From positions 1,984,001 through 2,048,000 of the forward strand of contig JACGCN010000004.1 of the NCBI GenBank assembly GCA_014905825.1: a DNA stretch of 64,000 nt. Reading direction: 5' to 3'. The stretch is from Lyophyllum atratum (lineage: Eukaryota; Basidiomycota; Agaricomycetes; Agaricales; Lyophyllaceae). A program made the translations under genes and the position numbers. Under the pieces are notes generated by a model. That model had not been told where the DNA came from. It searched no databases and saw only the letters and a program-made list of their open reading frames with translations. Positions 1 to 11,195 of the stretch are shown here, one piece after another; the stretch's first letter is position 1; the number at the start of each line of letters is the position of its first letter.

Positions 1-1066
1 CAGGCGACGGACTACAGAGGTGTGAGCATAGGAAAAGCCCTGCAGTTATGACTTCTGCCACCGCGGCTAGCACGGTGTGCAAGCATGTCTCGTTCAATGA
101 TGATGTAACAACAGCAGTCCCGCCTGATGGAATACGCTCTCCGGTGTATAGCCCTACGCCGACTGAGGTTGGACTTGACCCGTCGCATATCAGTTCCCCA
201 GCAGCGACCCTCGCAGGGGGTGACGTCCCTAAATCGATTCAACAAGCCCGGGATCAAGACCCGTTACCTCCTTCCGCGGCACATCCCGCACCAACCGATT
301 CTACCATCAGCAGCACCTCGCCTGTTCTCTCCTACGTCCGTCCCGTCATCAACGTAGCACGTGCTTTCGTCTCCTCTTTACTATCTCCCGCTTCGCTGGG
401 CATACTTCTCGCCTTCCCCATCGCCCTAATCCCTCCCCTTAAAGGACTATTCGTGGACCTCCCTCCCTCCTCATCCACGTCCACCTTCGCTAACCCGCAC
501 ATACATCCCGCACCGGACGGCCATCCACCGCTGGCTGTCCTGTTGGATACAGCGACCTTCATTGGTGGCGCATCCGTCCCGCTCGGCCTGATCTGCCTGG
601 GTTCTGCGCTTGCCCGCCTCAATGTCCCTCGCAGCCAATGGCGCAGCCTCCCCACAGGCGCTATTGGAATGCTGGCTGTAGGGAAAATGGTCGTGGCGCC
701 GGTGATAGGCGTTGGCGTGGTGAGAGGGTTGGTAAATGGGGGTCTGATTGCGAAGGAGGACAAGGTGCTGCAGTTCGTCTGCATGTAAACATTTTTTTCA
801 TGTTGAAATATGTGGTTCAAGGCTGATTTCTCTCGTCGCGATTGTAGCTTCCTTTCTTGCTTGCCGACTGCAACGACGCAGGTGTGTTCTCCTTTCTTGC
901 GCATGGCGACAACATTTTGACCGCGCTTTCCCAGGTATTCCTGACGCAAGTGTACAGCGGGACAGGCAGCGCAGAGCACCTGTCTGCGTTCCTCATCCCA
1001 CAGTACATCATTATGTTTATCTCCATGACAGGACTTACGGCGTATACCCTGCAGTACCTCTTCTGA
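1..1066 (+). CDS. ECM3-like / auxin efflux carrier family transporter, 3' part
   Basis: Partial gene cut by the left edge of the window. The reading frame is open from base 1 and ends at TGA 1064-1066. Exons are read as 1-784, 848-881 and 935-1066, with introns 785-847 and 882-934 (GT..AG). The visible part holds a polar, Ser/Pro-rich central loop, then membrane segments (around ASLGILLAFPIAL, TFIGGASVPLGLICLGSA and the final IIMFISMTGLTAYTLQ). This loop-plus-C-terminal-half layout is that of the fungal ECM3 / PIN-like membrane transport family (Pfam Mem_trans). The N-terminal membrane half must lie outside the window, so the ATG at 48 is probably internal. In yeast ECM3 has an unclear role at the ER, and the substrate here cannot be told. 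It converges with the FAD gene, with 283 bp between stops. Confidence 0.8.
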
Positions 1067-1349
1067 GATAACTTTGACATTTCACTTTGCCTTCCCTAGA
1101 CTTATTTCTCCTGGATATACTGATAGCATCACTTAATTGTTCTCTCGTGCCAGACTTAGAGGTGCTGGTAGAAACATTTTCGACATATTTAGACACGTAA
1201 AGAACCGACGCCCGGATGAATCCTCCATAACTACAACCCATGTATTTGTGATATTTTCCGACAAATTACGAGTACATGCCAGCTACGTAGTTCAACTTAG
1301 CAACAGACGACACTTACGCAAACCCTGCTCCTACTGAAAACAGCAAATT

Positions 1350-3342
1350 TCATAATCTACACCACCACAAAAGCAGCCTAACCACCTCCAACACAGCACT
1401 TCCAAAGAGCCCAACGAGCGCCCTCATCCCCGAAGCCTCCAACACATCAAACACAGCAGCAACGAGCGACAGCGCAAGCCCCCGCCGCGCATCCTGCCCC
1501 GCATACTCAATCGGGAAAGGCGGGCGCACCGTCTCGTTTTCATCCTCTGCACCTTGTGGTAAAGAAAGCGCGGCGGCAGCGACGAGCCCCGACGTGAATC
1601 CATCCTCGTGGAAGCCATAGCGGAGGTACGCGCCAGCGAAGGACACGCCATGGGTGCCTTGGATTTCGGACATCCTTCGTTGAGCCGCGATAGCCTGGGG
1701 GGATGATGTGAGGAAGAGATATGGAGTGGTGAGAAGGGTGAGGAACGCACGTTGGTATCTAGGACTGGATGATCGTATTTCCACCGTCCGGCGACTAGAT
1801 CTTCGTGAGGCTCGAAGGGGGGATTGAGCGTGACTAGGACGGGTCCGTACTTGGATTCGGAGATGTGTTGCAGATCATTCATTCCGTCTTGAGTAAGGCA
1901 CAGATTAGCTTGGATTGTTTATTGTGAGGAAGGAACGCTTACATGTCCTGTAGAATGATAAACCCAGCGGTTAAAGACATATATGAGGGATGACGGCGCG
2001 AGCAAGGCATACAAAGAAACATCATCCGAAGAATTCGCCTTCTTTTTGCCCTTGCTATCCACACCAGATTTCGTCAGGTAGTTCCAGCACGACCACGCTG
2101 AGCGACGTTTAGGCATCAACTAGGATTCGTGGACTCAGACTTAGATTAGCACGAAATACGGATTGGGCCAGGGCTTACCCTAACATCAGAATGCAGGACT
2201 ACTTCGTTCCGGTTCCATTGGAACGAGCTCAGTATTTCCTCTTCAAGAGGTGATATACCATGTCCCCCTTCGACGCCTTCGCCTTTACGCAGAATCCTTA
2301 CCGCCTCATCCGAATGGCAAGCTAGAATAACGTGATCGTATATCTCAGATACGCCAGTGGACGTTTTGAGGAGTATTTGAGACGTAGTGCCTCCGCTTCC
2401 GTTTGATAGGCGGGTAAGAGACTGGACTGGACTCGAAAGATGCACGCGCGATTTATTGAGGTTCGTAAGGATCTGGTTGACATATGCTTTGCTGCATGGT
2501 TATTCATGTTCAGTCCTGTGACAAAGTGTGGCCCGGAAACACGTACCTCCCGCCCTTGATAGTGAGCCATGAGGGCTTCACTGTTATTTGGAGAAGATGA
2601 TGATTGTGCAGGAATTGGATCTACGATATGACGCGAGATTAGGGCTATTAAAAAGACCCCGTCGCCATCTTTAACGAACCAGAGTCGTTGCAGGGAAATC
2701 CATGGCACATTTGTCTGCAGGGGTACTCCAAATAGCAGCAGTCATGGGCTGGGTTGGCGCCGCGGCGGCATTTAGTAAGACTCGGGTGGGAGTCAATTGG
2801 AATGGACTCACGATAAGATAGTTGTCTCTGAAGGACGCAGAATACCCCTCTCGATCCAAGTATTCGCCAATGGATTCAAGTTTCCGTCCTTCACCCTCCA
2901 CCAAAATCCTCCCAGCCGTGGCGTTGAACCGGGCGACATCCCAGACCAACCTCCACATTCCGGGATCGAGCAAGTTCCTCGCCTGGCAGAACACAGTGAA
3001 GAGATTCTTCCCCGCCCACTCGAACGCCCCTCCATCTCGAGATACGCTGAATGTCATTTCGGTAGGCAGGATAAGCGCAGCGGTGCTGCTGTGCATGCGC
3101 AGAAAACGTAGGAAATTGGGGTACGTGCTCGGGTTGAACACGATGAATCCGGTGTCGACGTCGATGCTTTCTTTTCCAAGATTACTACCGTCAGCACATT
3201 TCGGAGTGTATCGAACGGTGTGGGCGTGGCCGCCCGGACGGGAGTCCGCTTCATAGAGATCGACTGTGTGGTCACTGTACTCGTTGAGCAACCAGGTGGC
3301 TGCTAGCCCTGAGACGCCAGAACCGACGACGGCGACCCTCAT
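1350..3342 (-). CDS. FAD/NAD(P)-binding amine-oxidase-like flavoprotein (COG2907 type)
   Basis: Starts at ATG 3342-3340, stop TGA 1352-1350. Eight exons fit one frame: 3342-2812, 2748-2680, 2620-2547, 2491-2179, 2119-2013, 1947-1943, 1887-1751, 1694-1350 (1581 nt, 526 aa). The N-terminus carries the dinucleotide-binding motif VAVVGSGVSGLAATWLLNEY followed by the acidic YEADSRPGGHA stretch. Family landmarks follow: DTGFIVFNPSTYPNFLR, MTAAIWSTPADKC, FLHNHHLLQ, PSWLTIKGGS, HSDEAVRIL, MNDLQHI and YGFHEDGFTSGL. The family is a predicted FAD-dependent oxidoreductase related to flavin amine oxidases, and its substrate is not established. A tract that looks broken by a stop near 2671 is explained by intron 2679-2621. 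Splicing between LTY and the conserved MNDLQHI needs a 5-nt exon. Identification of the family is firm, the reaction is not. Confidence 0.88.
1943..1947 (-). other. 5-nt microexon of the FAD flavoprotein gene
   Basis: Exon GACAT lies between intron 2012-1948 (donor GTATGC, acceptor CTACAG) and intron 1942-1888 (donor GTAAGC, branch-like GCTAATC, acceptor TCAAG). Only this arrangement keeps frame and yields VSL-TY-GMNDLQHI, matching the pattern I expect in the family. Reading through either intron gives a frame break or a non-homologous insert. Inferred without transcript data. Confidence 0.7.
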
Positions 3343-5319
3343 GGTGGTTGAAGAATGCGGGATGAGTCGTTGACACCGGTTTCGAAGGGAACGCCATGGA
3401 GGTTCCCTGTCAAGCACCGATCGAAGCCTGAGTCGCACAAGCCGCGGAGTTTATTTTCGTAACTCTCGGCTCTCACTTATAACAGTCACTATGTACAGAC
3501 CAAATCGACCACCTCCTGCTCTCCCTTCTTACCCCTTCCTCTCTCCTCGCCGTCCTCGACCCATCAACGTGGACGTCCCTCGCGACGGCGTTGTATTGTA
3601 TCGGTATTAGCATGTAACGGCCCCGGCACAGGCGTTCGCGCCGGCCCTCAAACCACCGCATATATTCTCATCGAGGAGGTTTCGCTTATGCTCCTTCGCG
3701 CTGTGCGTGGGCACCAGTGGTACCATCGGCGCTTTGGGGCGGGCCGCCGTACCGTTTTTACTGTGAAATGTTTTACGGTTCTTGGATTGGATTCTGGATG
3801 AGATAGATGGGAACATGGCGCGAGTTTTATTGACTAGTGGTACCACCGGCGCTTAGGAGCGGCGTACCCGGCCGTCGTACCATTTTTGCTTCGAGATGCT
3901 GTACATCTTTGGATTGAATTCTGGATTGGACGGATAATGGGAACATGACGCGTGTTTCCTTGTAACACCCAAGGCCAGTGTTGATCACGGCCGTGGTGTA
4001 TGCTATATACCTGTATAACGCGGACTATATGCGGACGATACCCTCCACACTGCATTCCTCCCGTGCCATGCTTCTTTCCTCTCAGCTTTCATCGCTCGAC
4101 CTCCGATCTCCCTGTTCATGCTATTCCCCTTAGCATAACTGCCGAGAGTTCCATTTCCGCAGTCAGACCCACCGTGAGTACACCGTCCTATCGCGCGTTG
4201 GATGAGGCGGTGCGCTTCCACCTTGCTCTAGCGCCTCCACCCCCACCTGGCCCTGCTGTCATCCGCACACCTATTGAGATTCATCCACACCGCACTCGGT
4301 TTCATATGCTCCCACTCCATGTACGACTTGTAGGCTGTCCGACATCCTTGATTAAGGTATGCTCTCTTCTCCCCCTTCCTCCATCTTTGCGTAACTAAGA
4401 GCTCTCCCAAAAGCAGATAGGCGAAAAGCAACGGAGTTGACGACAGGCTCAGTCTAAGGCCTAATCGACCTCGATGACCCCGCCACCGCCCCCAGCTGCG
4501 CCTGCACCTGCGTCTTGCCCCCTGAAGTACTGCTCGCTGAAACGTCTTTCTCCAAATCGTGGGCTCCATTTCGTCGAGGGCGGAAGAAGGCCGGGGGTGA
4601 AGGTGAAGGGCAAGGTGAAAGAAGACGGCAAAGGCGAATAAGACAGAGTGGGAGTAGGAGCAGGAGTAGCAGCGCCGCCACAGCAAACAATGGCTTTATG
4701 CCTCCACCCTTGACCGACCCTTCCGTTTATGTTTCGACCGCCTGTATGGTCGGGCGGGAGGCGGAGGGGGATGGAGCGGTGATCTTGCCAGGCGGTGGGG
4801 TGTGCGGAGGGGATTGAGCCGAGGCTAGTGTTTGTCGAGAGAGAGAAGTGGTGGCAGCATCGAGTGATGTAGCCACATTCAATTGGCTTGGTGCTCATAC
4901 AGAACATGAGGTCGTACACCATATGTCCAATTCTCTTCATCTCCACGCGCAAAACGACATCGGGTGTCACCTTGCCACCTCGGTGCAGACCTCCCTAGTA
5001 TGTACTGGTACAACGCTTAGCGCTACACAGCCCCACGAGACCGTCGCTTATTTTGTGTGTGCTTCAGGGGCAGTGCATTGCCGACCGGTCGTCATGATGT
5101 CGCATGCCCATCACGCAGCTGTCCCTTCCTTCCAACAACGCCCAGTTGCTCCTTTCCGTGTTCGCCAGACTCGGCGACCTTGCACTTCGACGAAAACACC
5201 CATTCTATGGTCGGGCTAGTAGTGTAGCTCAAACTTGGTCTTCCTGCAGCCTCCCAGTGAAAGGCGCCGAACCCGCACAGGACACATGCCCACGACGCAG
5301 CTATCCCTCTTTTCCAACA
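3343..5319. other. Gene-poor interval with a tandem duplication; one possible small ORF
   Basis: I recognise no gene here. 3343-3715 is the upstream region of the FAD gene. A 120-bp tandem duplication follows (3716-3960). From 4000 to about 4450 the plus strand has an open frame rich in Pro/His that could join, through an intron with donor GTATGC near 4358 and acceptor AAAAGCAG near 4415, to a short tail ending at TGA near 4440. It resembles no family I know. The minus-strand frames at 4228-4970 are low-complexity and look like antisense shadows. 5104-5285 is a copy of the 5' end of the downstream NLR gene. Confidence 0.4.
3716..3960. repeat. Tandem direct repeat, two about 120-bp copies
   Basis: Copy 1 is 3716-3835 and copy 2 is 3836 to about 3960. 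Both begin AGTGGTACCA(T/C)CGGCGCTT, share a GTACCRTTTTT block, then TTGGATTG, ATTCTGGAT and GGGAACATG, and end with GCGYG(A)GTTT. The copies have diverged by substitutions and small indels. No coding frame or terminal inverted repeat is visible, so a local duplication is the simplest reading. Confidence 0.8.
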
Positions 5320-5480
5320 ATGCCCAGTTTCCGCTTTCCGTGTTCGCCAGACTCGGCGACCTTGCACTTCGACGAAGGAACCCAGGCAAAATCTTACTTT
5401 CTATGCCCGTGCTCAGAATGTACATTAAACTTGGTTTTCCTGCAGCCTCCCACGAAAGGAGCCAAACCCGCACAAGACGC
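5104..5480 (+). repeat. Tandem duplication of the NLR gene 5' end, two about 185-bp copies
   Basis: Copy 1 (5104-5285) and copy 2 (5286 to about 5480) both start with ATGCCCA, then CAGCT.TCCCT, and share the long identical block with GTGTTCGCCAGACTCGG. Both continue through TTTCCTGCAGCCTCCCA to GCACA(G/A)GAC. Copy 2 holds the likely start codon of the STAND gene (ATG 5320). The equivalent position in copy 1 reads ACG, so copy 1 lacks that start. Copy 1 stays open in the same frame as copy 2. Confidence 0.85.
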
Positions 5481-8428
5481 GAACAATCTTGGGAAACCGA
5501 CAGCTGGTGAATATGCGGGTGAGACAGCAAAGGAGTTCCTCAAGATACTAGAGGCAGTTGCCCAGGAAATACCTGTTCCTGGTGTGGGCGCAGCTGTGAA
5601 GATCGCGATGAATTTGATAAAGGCTTGTGAGGTAAGGTACAGGGATTGATCTTCACTGCGATGTGCATATTCACCTCCTTGGTATGTAGGAAAGCCATGC
5701 TACTTTGGAGCGGGCCGAGGAGTTGAAGCTTCGCATCACCACACTCGTCACCGTTCTGGTCAACGAACTGAAGGGGAAGAAGGCAGAAGACATCCAGGAG
5801 AAGCTAAAGGAGGACGTAAACTGTTTGGAGAAGTAAGTGATGTCACCTTCGCCCATCTACTGAGTCCATATCTGATATCTAATTTTTCTCACATCAGGGA
5901 CTTGACGTATATTCAATCGAAGCTCGACGAAATCGCATCGCAGAACGCTCTGCTGATGATCCTGTTTAAGGGCTTCAATGAGGAGAAAGTCCGGAAGTGT
6001 GTGGATCGTTTGAGCAATTCCTTGGAGCAATTCAACGTGAGATAATTTTGAGGGGAGCTGTATTGGTTTCTTGGACTAAAACTGTTCTCTCTAGCTCGCG
6101 CGCGAAATCGACCATGCCAATGTCCTCCACAAATTGGAAAAGCAGATTCGTATCTTCTATTCCAACCAGCAGCAGTCCCTCGATAATATTCAAGCTGCAG
6201 TGCACGATGTGAAAGCTACGATGGAAGACGTCAAAGCCATCCTCAATAACCGTCCAACCGCAGTCTCGTCTTCATCGCAGTCAGGCACCCGTGCTCTCGT
6301 TCCTGCAAACACGGGCAATTTTCACGGCCGTGATGCCCTTGTGGCTGAGCTTGTCCGTGTACTGATGGACGTCTCGGAGGGTCAGGAGTGTCCTCGAGTC
6401 TGTCTTCTAGGGCCTGGTGGAATGGGAAAGACATGCACGGCGCGCGCAATCATGGCCCATCCCGACATGAAGCAGTATCTCCCTGAGAGTAGCCGTGTTT
6501 GGGTGCCGTGTGTGAAAGCCACATCTGTCTCTCTCTTCCTCGATACCATATACTCATCGCTGGGCACCACGCGGAACACGGGAAACACGCACGATGACAT
6601 CATTTTCGAACTCCAGTCGTCCGAGGGCCTTGTTCTTTTGCTCGATAATTTTGAGACGCCCTGGAGCATTGATGGAGGGCGGGCCGAGGTTGAGCAAATA
6701 CTCAGAGATATCAGCCGAATACCTCGTATTTCCTTCCTCGTCACCATGAGATCTGCCACTCCACCTTGTGATGATATTAAATGGCACGTCGTGAATCTGC
6801 CCGCTCTTGATTCTGATGCAGCCCGTAGAATATATACAAACATCTACGCCAAGGGTCACGACGACGCCAAGCTTCCAGAATTGCTCGGACTAGTCGGGCA
6901 TATGCCATTAGCTATAACACTGATGGCTAAGGTCGGAAAACTCACCGGACTGTCGGCGGAGGACCTGGTGAAGGAGTACAATAGGAGCGGTACCGCGATG
7001 CTTGAACAAGGGTCCGACGCGGAGCACAGCATGGATTTATGTATCGGCCTGTCCGTGTATGGACCTTCCATGGAGCGACATCCGAAGGCGTTCGACCTAC
7101 TTGCCACTCTTGCCATGTTACCAGTCGGAACTACCTATGGCAAGTTAGCAAAGTGGTGGGCACGTAGCTTGCCAAATCTTAGTGGTACACTCGCAGTTCT
7201 CAGAGAAACATCCCTGGTAGAGGAGCAAAATTCCACTTTCGTCGTTCTTCCAGTCATCAAACGCTACATCCTTGATCCATCGCGTGTTCCTCCTACCCTC
7301 CGCATCTCTATGATCGAATCAGCATGTAACTTTTTGTCGCAGCACACGTCCTCCCGCGGTGACGACGTGCACAAAGACCATACCGCAGCACTTTCCGTCG
7401 AGGAAGGGAATTTACAGGCCATTTTGCTTGAGAGCACGCAACCCACATCGAAACTGGTTACGTCCCTCCTTGCACTAGCGAAGCACCAAGACTCGATCAG
7501 GCCGCGTACCGACGTCGTCCAACATGCTTTGAAGCTCGTATACGAAATGGAAGACAGTTCCAACCTCCTGGGCGCAACTCATCGTTGCTACGGTGACATT
7601 TTGACTAGCCTCGATCACTACGACGATGCCCGGGAACACTATATCCTAGCACGCAACTCGTTTCTCTCGATCCCTGATATGAAACAAGCTGCTGAATGCC
7701 TCCTCAAGGTCGTGTATGTCAATTCATACAGTGGGCAGACTGTATACGAAGAAGACAAAGCACGTATTGAGGAGGCGCGATCAGAATGTGAAGGCATTAA
7801 CAACCCCCAAGGTCTCGCCTTGTGTCTCTATTTTTCCGGAACTTTGCAACGGCAGTTTGCAGCAAGCCAAAGGAGCTACGCCGACGCCATCGATTTAATC
7901 CAGCGCGCTAGGGCTGCATCTGCAGAGGTCGGGGATATTTTCCAGGCCGCTAGATGCGCGATCGGGCTGGCGGCATTTTACGGCACCCAGCAGAATTATG
8001 ATCAGGTTAAGAGGTGGACAACATTGGCTGTGGAGGAATTTGGACAAAGTGGATATCCTGAATACCAAGCAGGGCCGATGACAATGCTCGCTGGCGCTTT
8101 TATCGCGACAGGTGACTATGACGCTGCGCTCAAGTTGTTGATTCAAGCTCTCGAGAGTTGCAAGTCGTTTGGCTCTCCGCTTGCTATGGCTGACACGCTG
8201 GAGCACATGGGGCGTGCTTGGGCGAAGATGGGGCAAAAACCCGATGCCAGGGAGGCATTCGGGGAATCCCTTCGAATGTTTTCCTCGGTGAAAGCGGGTG
8301 TGCGCAGCGGAATTCGGTGTCGTTTCTTTCTTCGGAGATTGGAGGATCCGAGTTCGAGTCCCACTGAGGAGGAGAAAGATGCCCTGCGTTTCTATTACGG
8401 GAATGAAGATATCGAAAATATAATTTAG
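5320..8428 (+). CDS. NLR-like STAND NTPase: helical N-terminal domain, P-loop NTPase, TPR tail
   Basis: Exons 5320-5631, 5690-5832, 5898-6036 and 6095-8428 join in one frame (2928 nt, 975 aa). Introns are 58, 65 and 58 nt, all GT..AG. Residues about 60-190 form an all-helical region (EIPVPGVGAAVKIAMNLI, then heptad-like helices) resembling the MLKL/HeLo-type four-helix adaptor found at the N-terminus of many basidiomycete STAND proteins. A P-loop GPGGMGKT lies at about residues 303-310, Walker B LVLLLDNFE at about 376-384, a sensor-like FLVTMRS strand and a GHMPLAITLM winged-helix motif follow. The last third has TPR-like helical pairs (for example LDHYDDAREHYILARNSF, GDYDAALKLLIQALESC). Fungal STAND proteins of this design act in allorecognition or defence-like signalling; that role is inferred here. 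The start is uncertain because the frame stays open upstream to 5104. Confidence 0.85.
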
Positions 8429-8925
8429 CGCAATCGTGTACTTAGAATTGTATGTCTACCAAATGTCTACGGAGGCTTGTTATAGGTTGTCGGTAACAGA
8501 TAACACCTAGTTAAATGCAGGGGCTTGATGAGCGGTTTAGCCTCGGGGCTAGCCAGACCCATTTGTGGCAGGCGCGGGGTGGTACGCATAGTAGTCTCCG
8601 TGGTGCTGCATGTAGCCCTTTTAATTGGACACCAATGTTATTCCAAGAGGGCGTGCCATAGTTCTTCATCTTCTTGTTCGTGCCACTGCATACATCCGCG
8701 ACCAAATAAGGAGGTCAACGTCAGCGATGGGTATTCATGTCGATTGAGTGCAGACCGAGGCAAAGACAACTATATAGACATTCTCGAATAAGGCGGCCAT
8801 TTTAGGAGTCGGACTTCTTCGGATATTTCGGACGAAATTATTTGAATTCGCGGACGCTGCAGCCAAATATACAGGAACGGAGTCACTATTGAATCGATCT
8901 CTGCCAAGCCCCTATCTCATCTTCC
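8429..8925. other. Intergenic region upstream of threonine synthase
   Basis: No gene seen. It contains the 3' flank of the STAND gene and the promoter side of threonine synthase. A TATATAGACA tract at about 8770 could serve as a TATA-like element, about 155 bp before the ATG. Short frames here lack family matches. Confidence 0.4.
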
Positions 8926-10840
8926 ATGAAGTATTTTTCGACTCGGGGCGGGGACGAAAGTCTCTCTTTCGAAGAGGTCCATCGATTTCTCGATATCTGA
9001 ACTGGCACACTGAACCGATCGGCCTTCTGCTTTTTACAGACAGTACTTACGGGTCTGGCACCCGATGGTGGATTGTACATTCCCGAGAGCATCCCAGCTC
9101 TACCACAAAACTGGAAATCCGAATGGAAAGACTACTCTTTCATTGACCTCTCGGTCGCTGTCTTGTCCTTATACATTTCCCCGAGCGAGATCTCTCAGGC
9201 AGAGCTTCGGCAGCTCGTCGAGAAATCCTACAAAACGTTTAGACACCCGGATGTCACTCCTCTGAAGAAGCTGGACGACAAGACCTTCGTATTGGAACTC
9301 TTCCACGGGCCGACGTTTGCGTTCAAGGATGTCGCGCTTCAGCTGCTCGGCAACCTATTCGAATTCTTCCTACTCCGTAGAAACGCCACAAAGAGTGCAG
9401 GAGAGGAGCTAGAGAGGTTGACTGTCGTTGGTGCGACGAGCGGTGACACAGGAAGGTTAGCATAACTGATGCTCATTCACGATCTTCCGTTCAACAACTT
9501 CCTCTTAGTGCAGCAATCTATGGACTTCGCAACAAGGCAAACATCTCTATATTCATCCTCCATCCGAAAGGACGCGTGTCCCCCATCCAGGAAGCTCAAA
9601 TGACCACCGTCACCGACGCTAACGTGCACAACCTTGCTGTTAAAGGAACTTTTGACGATTGCCAGGTCCGTACGATCTTGAAGGATGACGTCGTTCAACG
9701 CTGATGCTTTTAATATTGCGCTGTCTAGGATATCCTAAAATCCCTTTTCGGTGACAGGGAATTCAACTCTACACACCGTCTGGCTGCTGTAAACTCCATC
9801 AACTGGGCCCGCATCGTAGCTCAAACAGTTTACTACTTCCTATCCTACTTCCACCTCCAATCGCAACTCCCTAGCGGGACCAACATCGACGAAATCGAAA
9901 TTCAATACGTCGTCCCAACAGGAAACTTCGGCGACATCCTCGCTGGTTACTATGCCAAGCGTATGGGCCTGCCAATGTCGAAACTCGTTGTCGCGACGAA
10001 CGAGAACGACATCCTCGCGCGATTCTGGAAGAGTGGGAAGTATGAGAAAGTCGATTCTTCAGTGATGGGCGACGGGCCGACAGCGCCCGCGGCCGGAGCC
10101 TCTGATGGAAAGCAGGGAACAGCATCGTCGGGGGTGAAGGAAACGCTGAGCCCAGCGATGGATGTTATGGTTTCAAGTAACTTTGAGCGGCTACTATGGT
10201 ACCTTGCGTTTGAGAACGCGGCTGGCGTCCAAGCTGAGAAGCATAAGGAGGCTGGCAGGCTGCTACACAGCTGGATGTCGAGGATGAAGGCCGACGGTCG
10301 GGTTGAGTTGCCGACCGCAGTCCTCGAGTCTGCCAGGAAAGATTTCTCGGCGGAAAGAATATCCGATGAACAGGTAATCGTATATTCCCCGTCCGTGTCG
10401 TCGATACCCATCTGACCTGCTTTTTACAGACCCTGGAGACAATTCAGGCATTTTTCCAGCGAAACGACCCATACATCGCTGACCCTCACACTGCTGTCGC
10501 CCTCACTGCTTCGCGTATCGTCGCAAAGACAAAGTAGGCTTTGTTCTGCATCCATTCAGTGTAGCGTGCTCATCATGCCGTTAGTTCTCCGAATACTCAC
10601 CAACTCGTGCTGTCTACCGCACACCCCGCCAAGTTCTCGGAAGCGGTTTCACGCGCACTAGCTGGGTCGCCACAGTTCAACTTCGATCGTGACGTGCTAC
10701 CCGAGGAATTCCGTGGCCTGCTGGACAAAGAAAAGAGGATTATTGACGTTGCAAGGCCAGATGTTGAGCTCGTCAAGGGTGTTATTGAAAGTGTTATGGG
10801 CCACCAGAATGGCAAAATCGAAGGATCGGGGAGTGTCTAA
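8926..10840 (+). CDS. THR4: Threonine synthase (EC 4.2.3.1)
   Basis: Converts O-phosphohomoserine to threonine with PLP, the last step of threonine synthesis. Six exons: 8926-8976, 9040-9455, 9509-9665, 9729-10373, 10430-10533, 10585-10840 (1629 nt, 542 aa, one frame). The N-terminus MKYFSTRGGDESLSFEE and GLAPDGGLYIPE are the family signature. The PLP lysine is Lys113 in HGPTFAFKDVALQLL, followed by VVGATSGDTGSAA, the HPKGRVSPIQEAQMTT segment, VPTGNFGDILAGYYAKRMGL and VSSNFERLL. Length fits fungal THR4, including the long mid-domain insert (Ala/Gly/Ser-rich, near 10080-10130). The start is fixed by MKYFSTRGG and by the 63-nt intron right after codon 17. Confidence 0.96.
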
Positions 10841-11005
10841 TTTGGATGAGATACATGTACACAAGTAGAGGAGTCACTTTTGGTTTACTTCATCGGACGA
10901 GACTCTGAATTGGAATGATCTCAGTTCTGCCTGAAGCTGTACTGGAATCTAGAATAGCAGCGAAAGTTTGAGTGCGAACTAAGATGGTCAAAAGTGACAA
11001 AAAGT

Positions 11006-11097
11006 TCGGGTACGGGGAATCGAACCCCGAGCTGCCGCGATCACCTCTATCTGAATTGTATGAGAGGCGGCAATGTTAGCCGTTACACCATACCCGA
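11006..11097 (-). tRNA. tRNA-Glu (anticodon CTC) with a 21-nt intron
   Basis: On the minus strand the acceptor stem TCGGGTA pairs perfectly with TACCCGA. A D arm (GGTGTAACGGCTAACA) and the anticodon stem GCCGC/GCGGC follow. The loop reads C-T-CTC-A, then about 21 nt of intron (11040-11060), one loop base, and the 3' stem half. The T arm is CGGGG-TTCGATT-CCCCG. The anticodon CTC and the intron after position 37 fit a nuclear tRNA-Glu. No 3' CCA is encoded, as expected in eukaryotes. Confidence 0.93.
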
Positions 11098-11108
11098 CAT
11101 TGATATTT

Positions 11109-11195
11109 GGTATGGCAACAGCGACTGCTCAGCTTCGATTTGTAATCTGCCCTGAACCAAACAAGGCCAGGACCCCGAACGTATAGATTAACGTC
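11109..11195 (+). repeat. Inverted repeat, left arm
   Basis: Begins ATGGCAACAGCGACTGCTCA and runs through TTTGTAATCTGCCCTGAACC to the CCAGGACCCCGAA block and beyond. The reverse complement of 14065-14163 matches it closely apart from an 11-nt indel and scattered changes. The arm starts only 11 bp from the 5' end of the tRNA-Glu gene. Confidence 0.85.

Noticed and set aside
2621..2679. In-frame stop just after FPATTL in the FAD gene suggested a pseudogene
   Set aside because: An intron with donor GTTCGT at 2679 and acceptor GTAG at 2621 removes it and joins FPATTL to IQFLHNHHLLQ, exactly as the family requires.
4228..4970. Minus-strand ORFs with Arg/Leu/Ser runs
   Set aside because: Composition reflects the antisense of a Pro-rich stretch, with no start context or domain.
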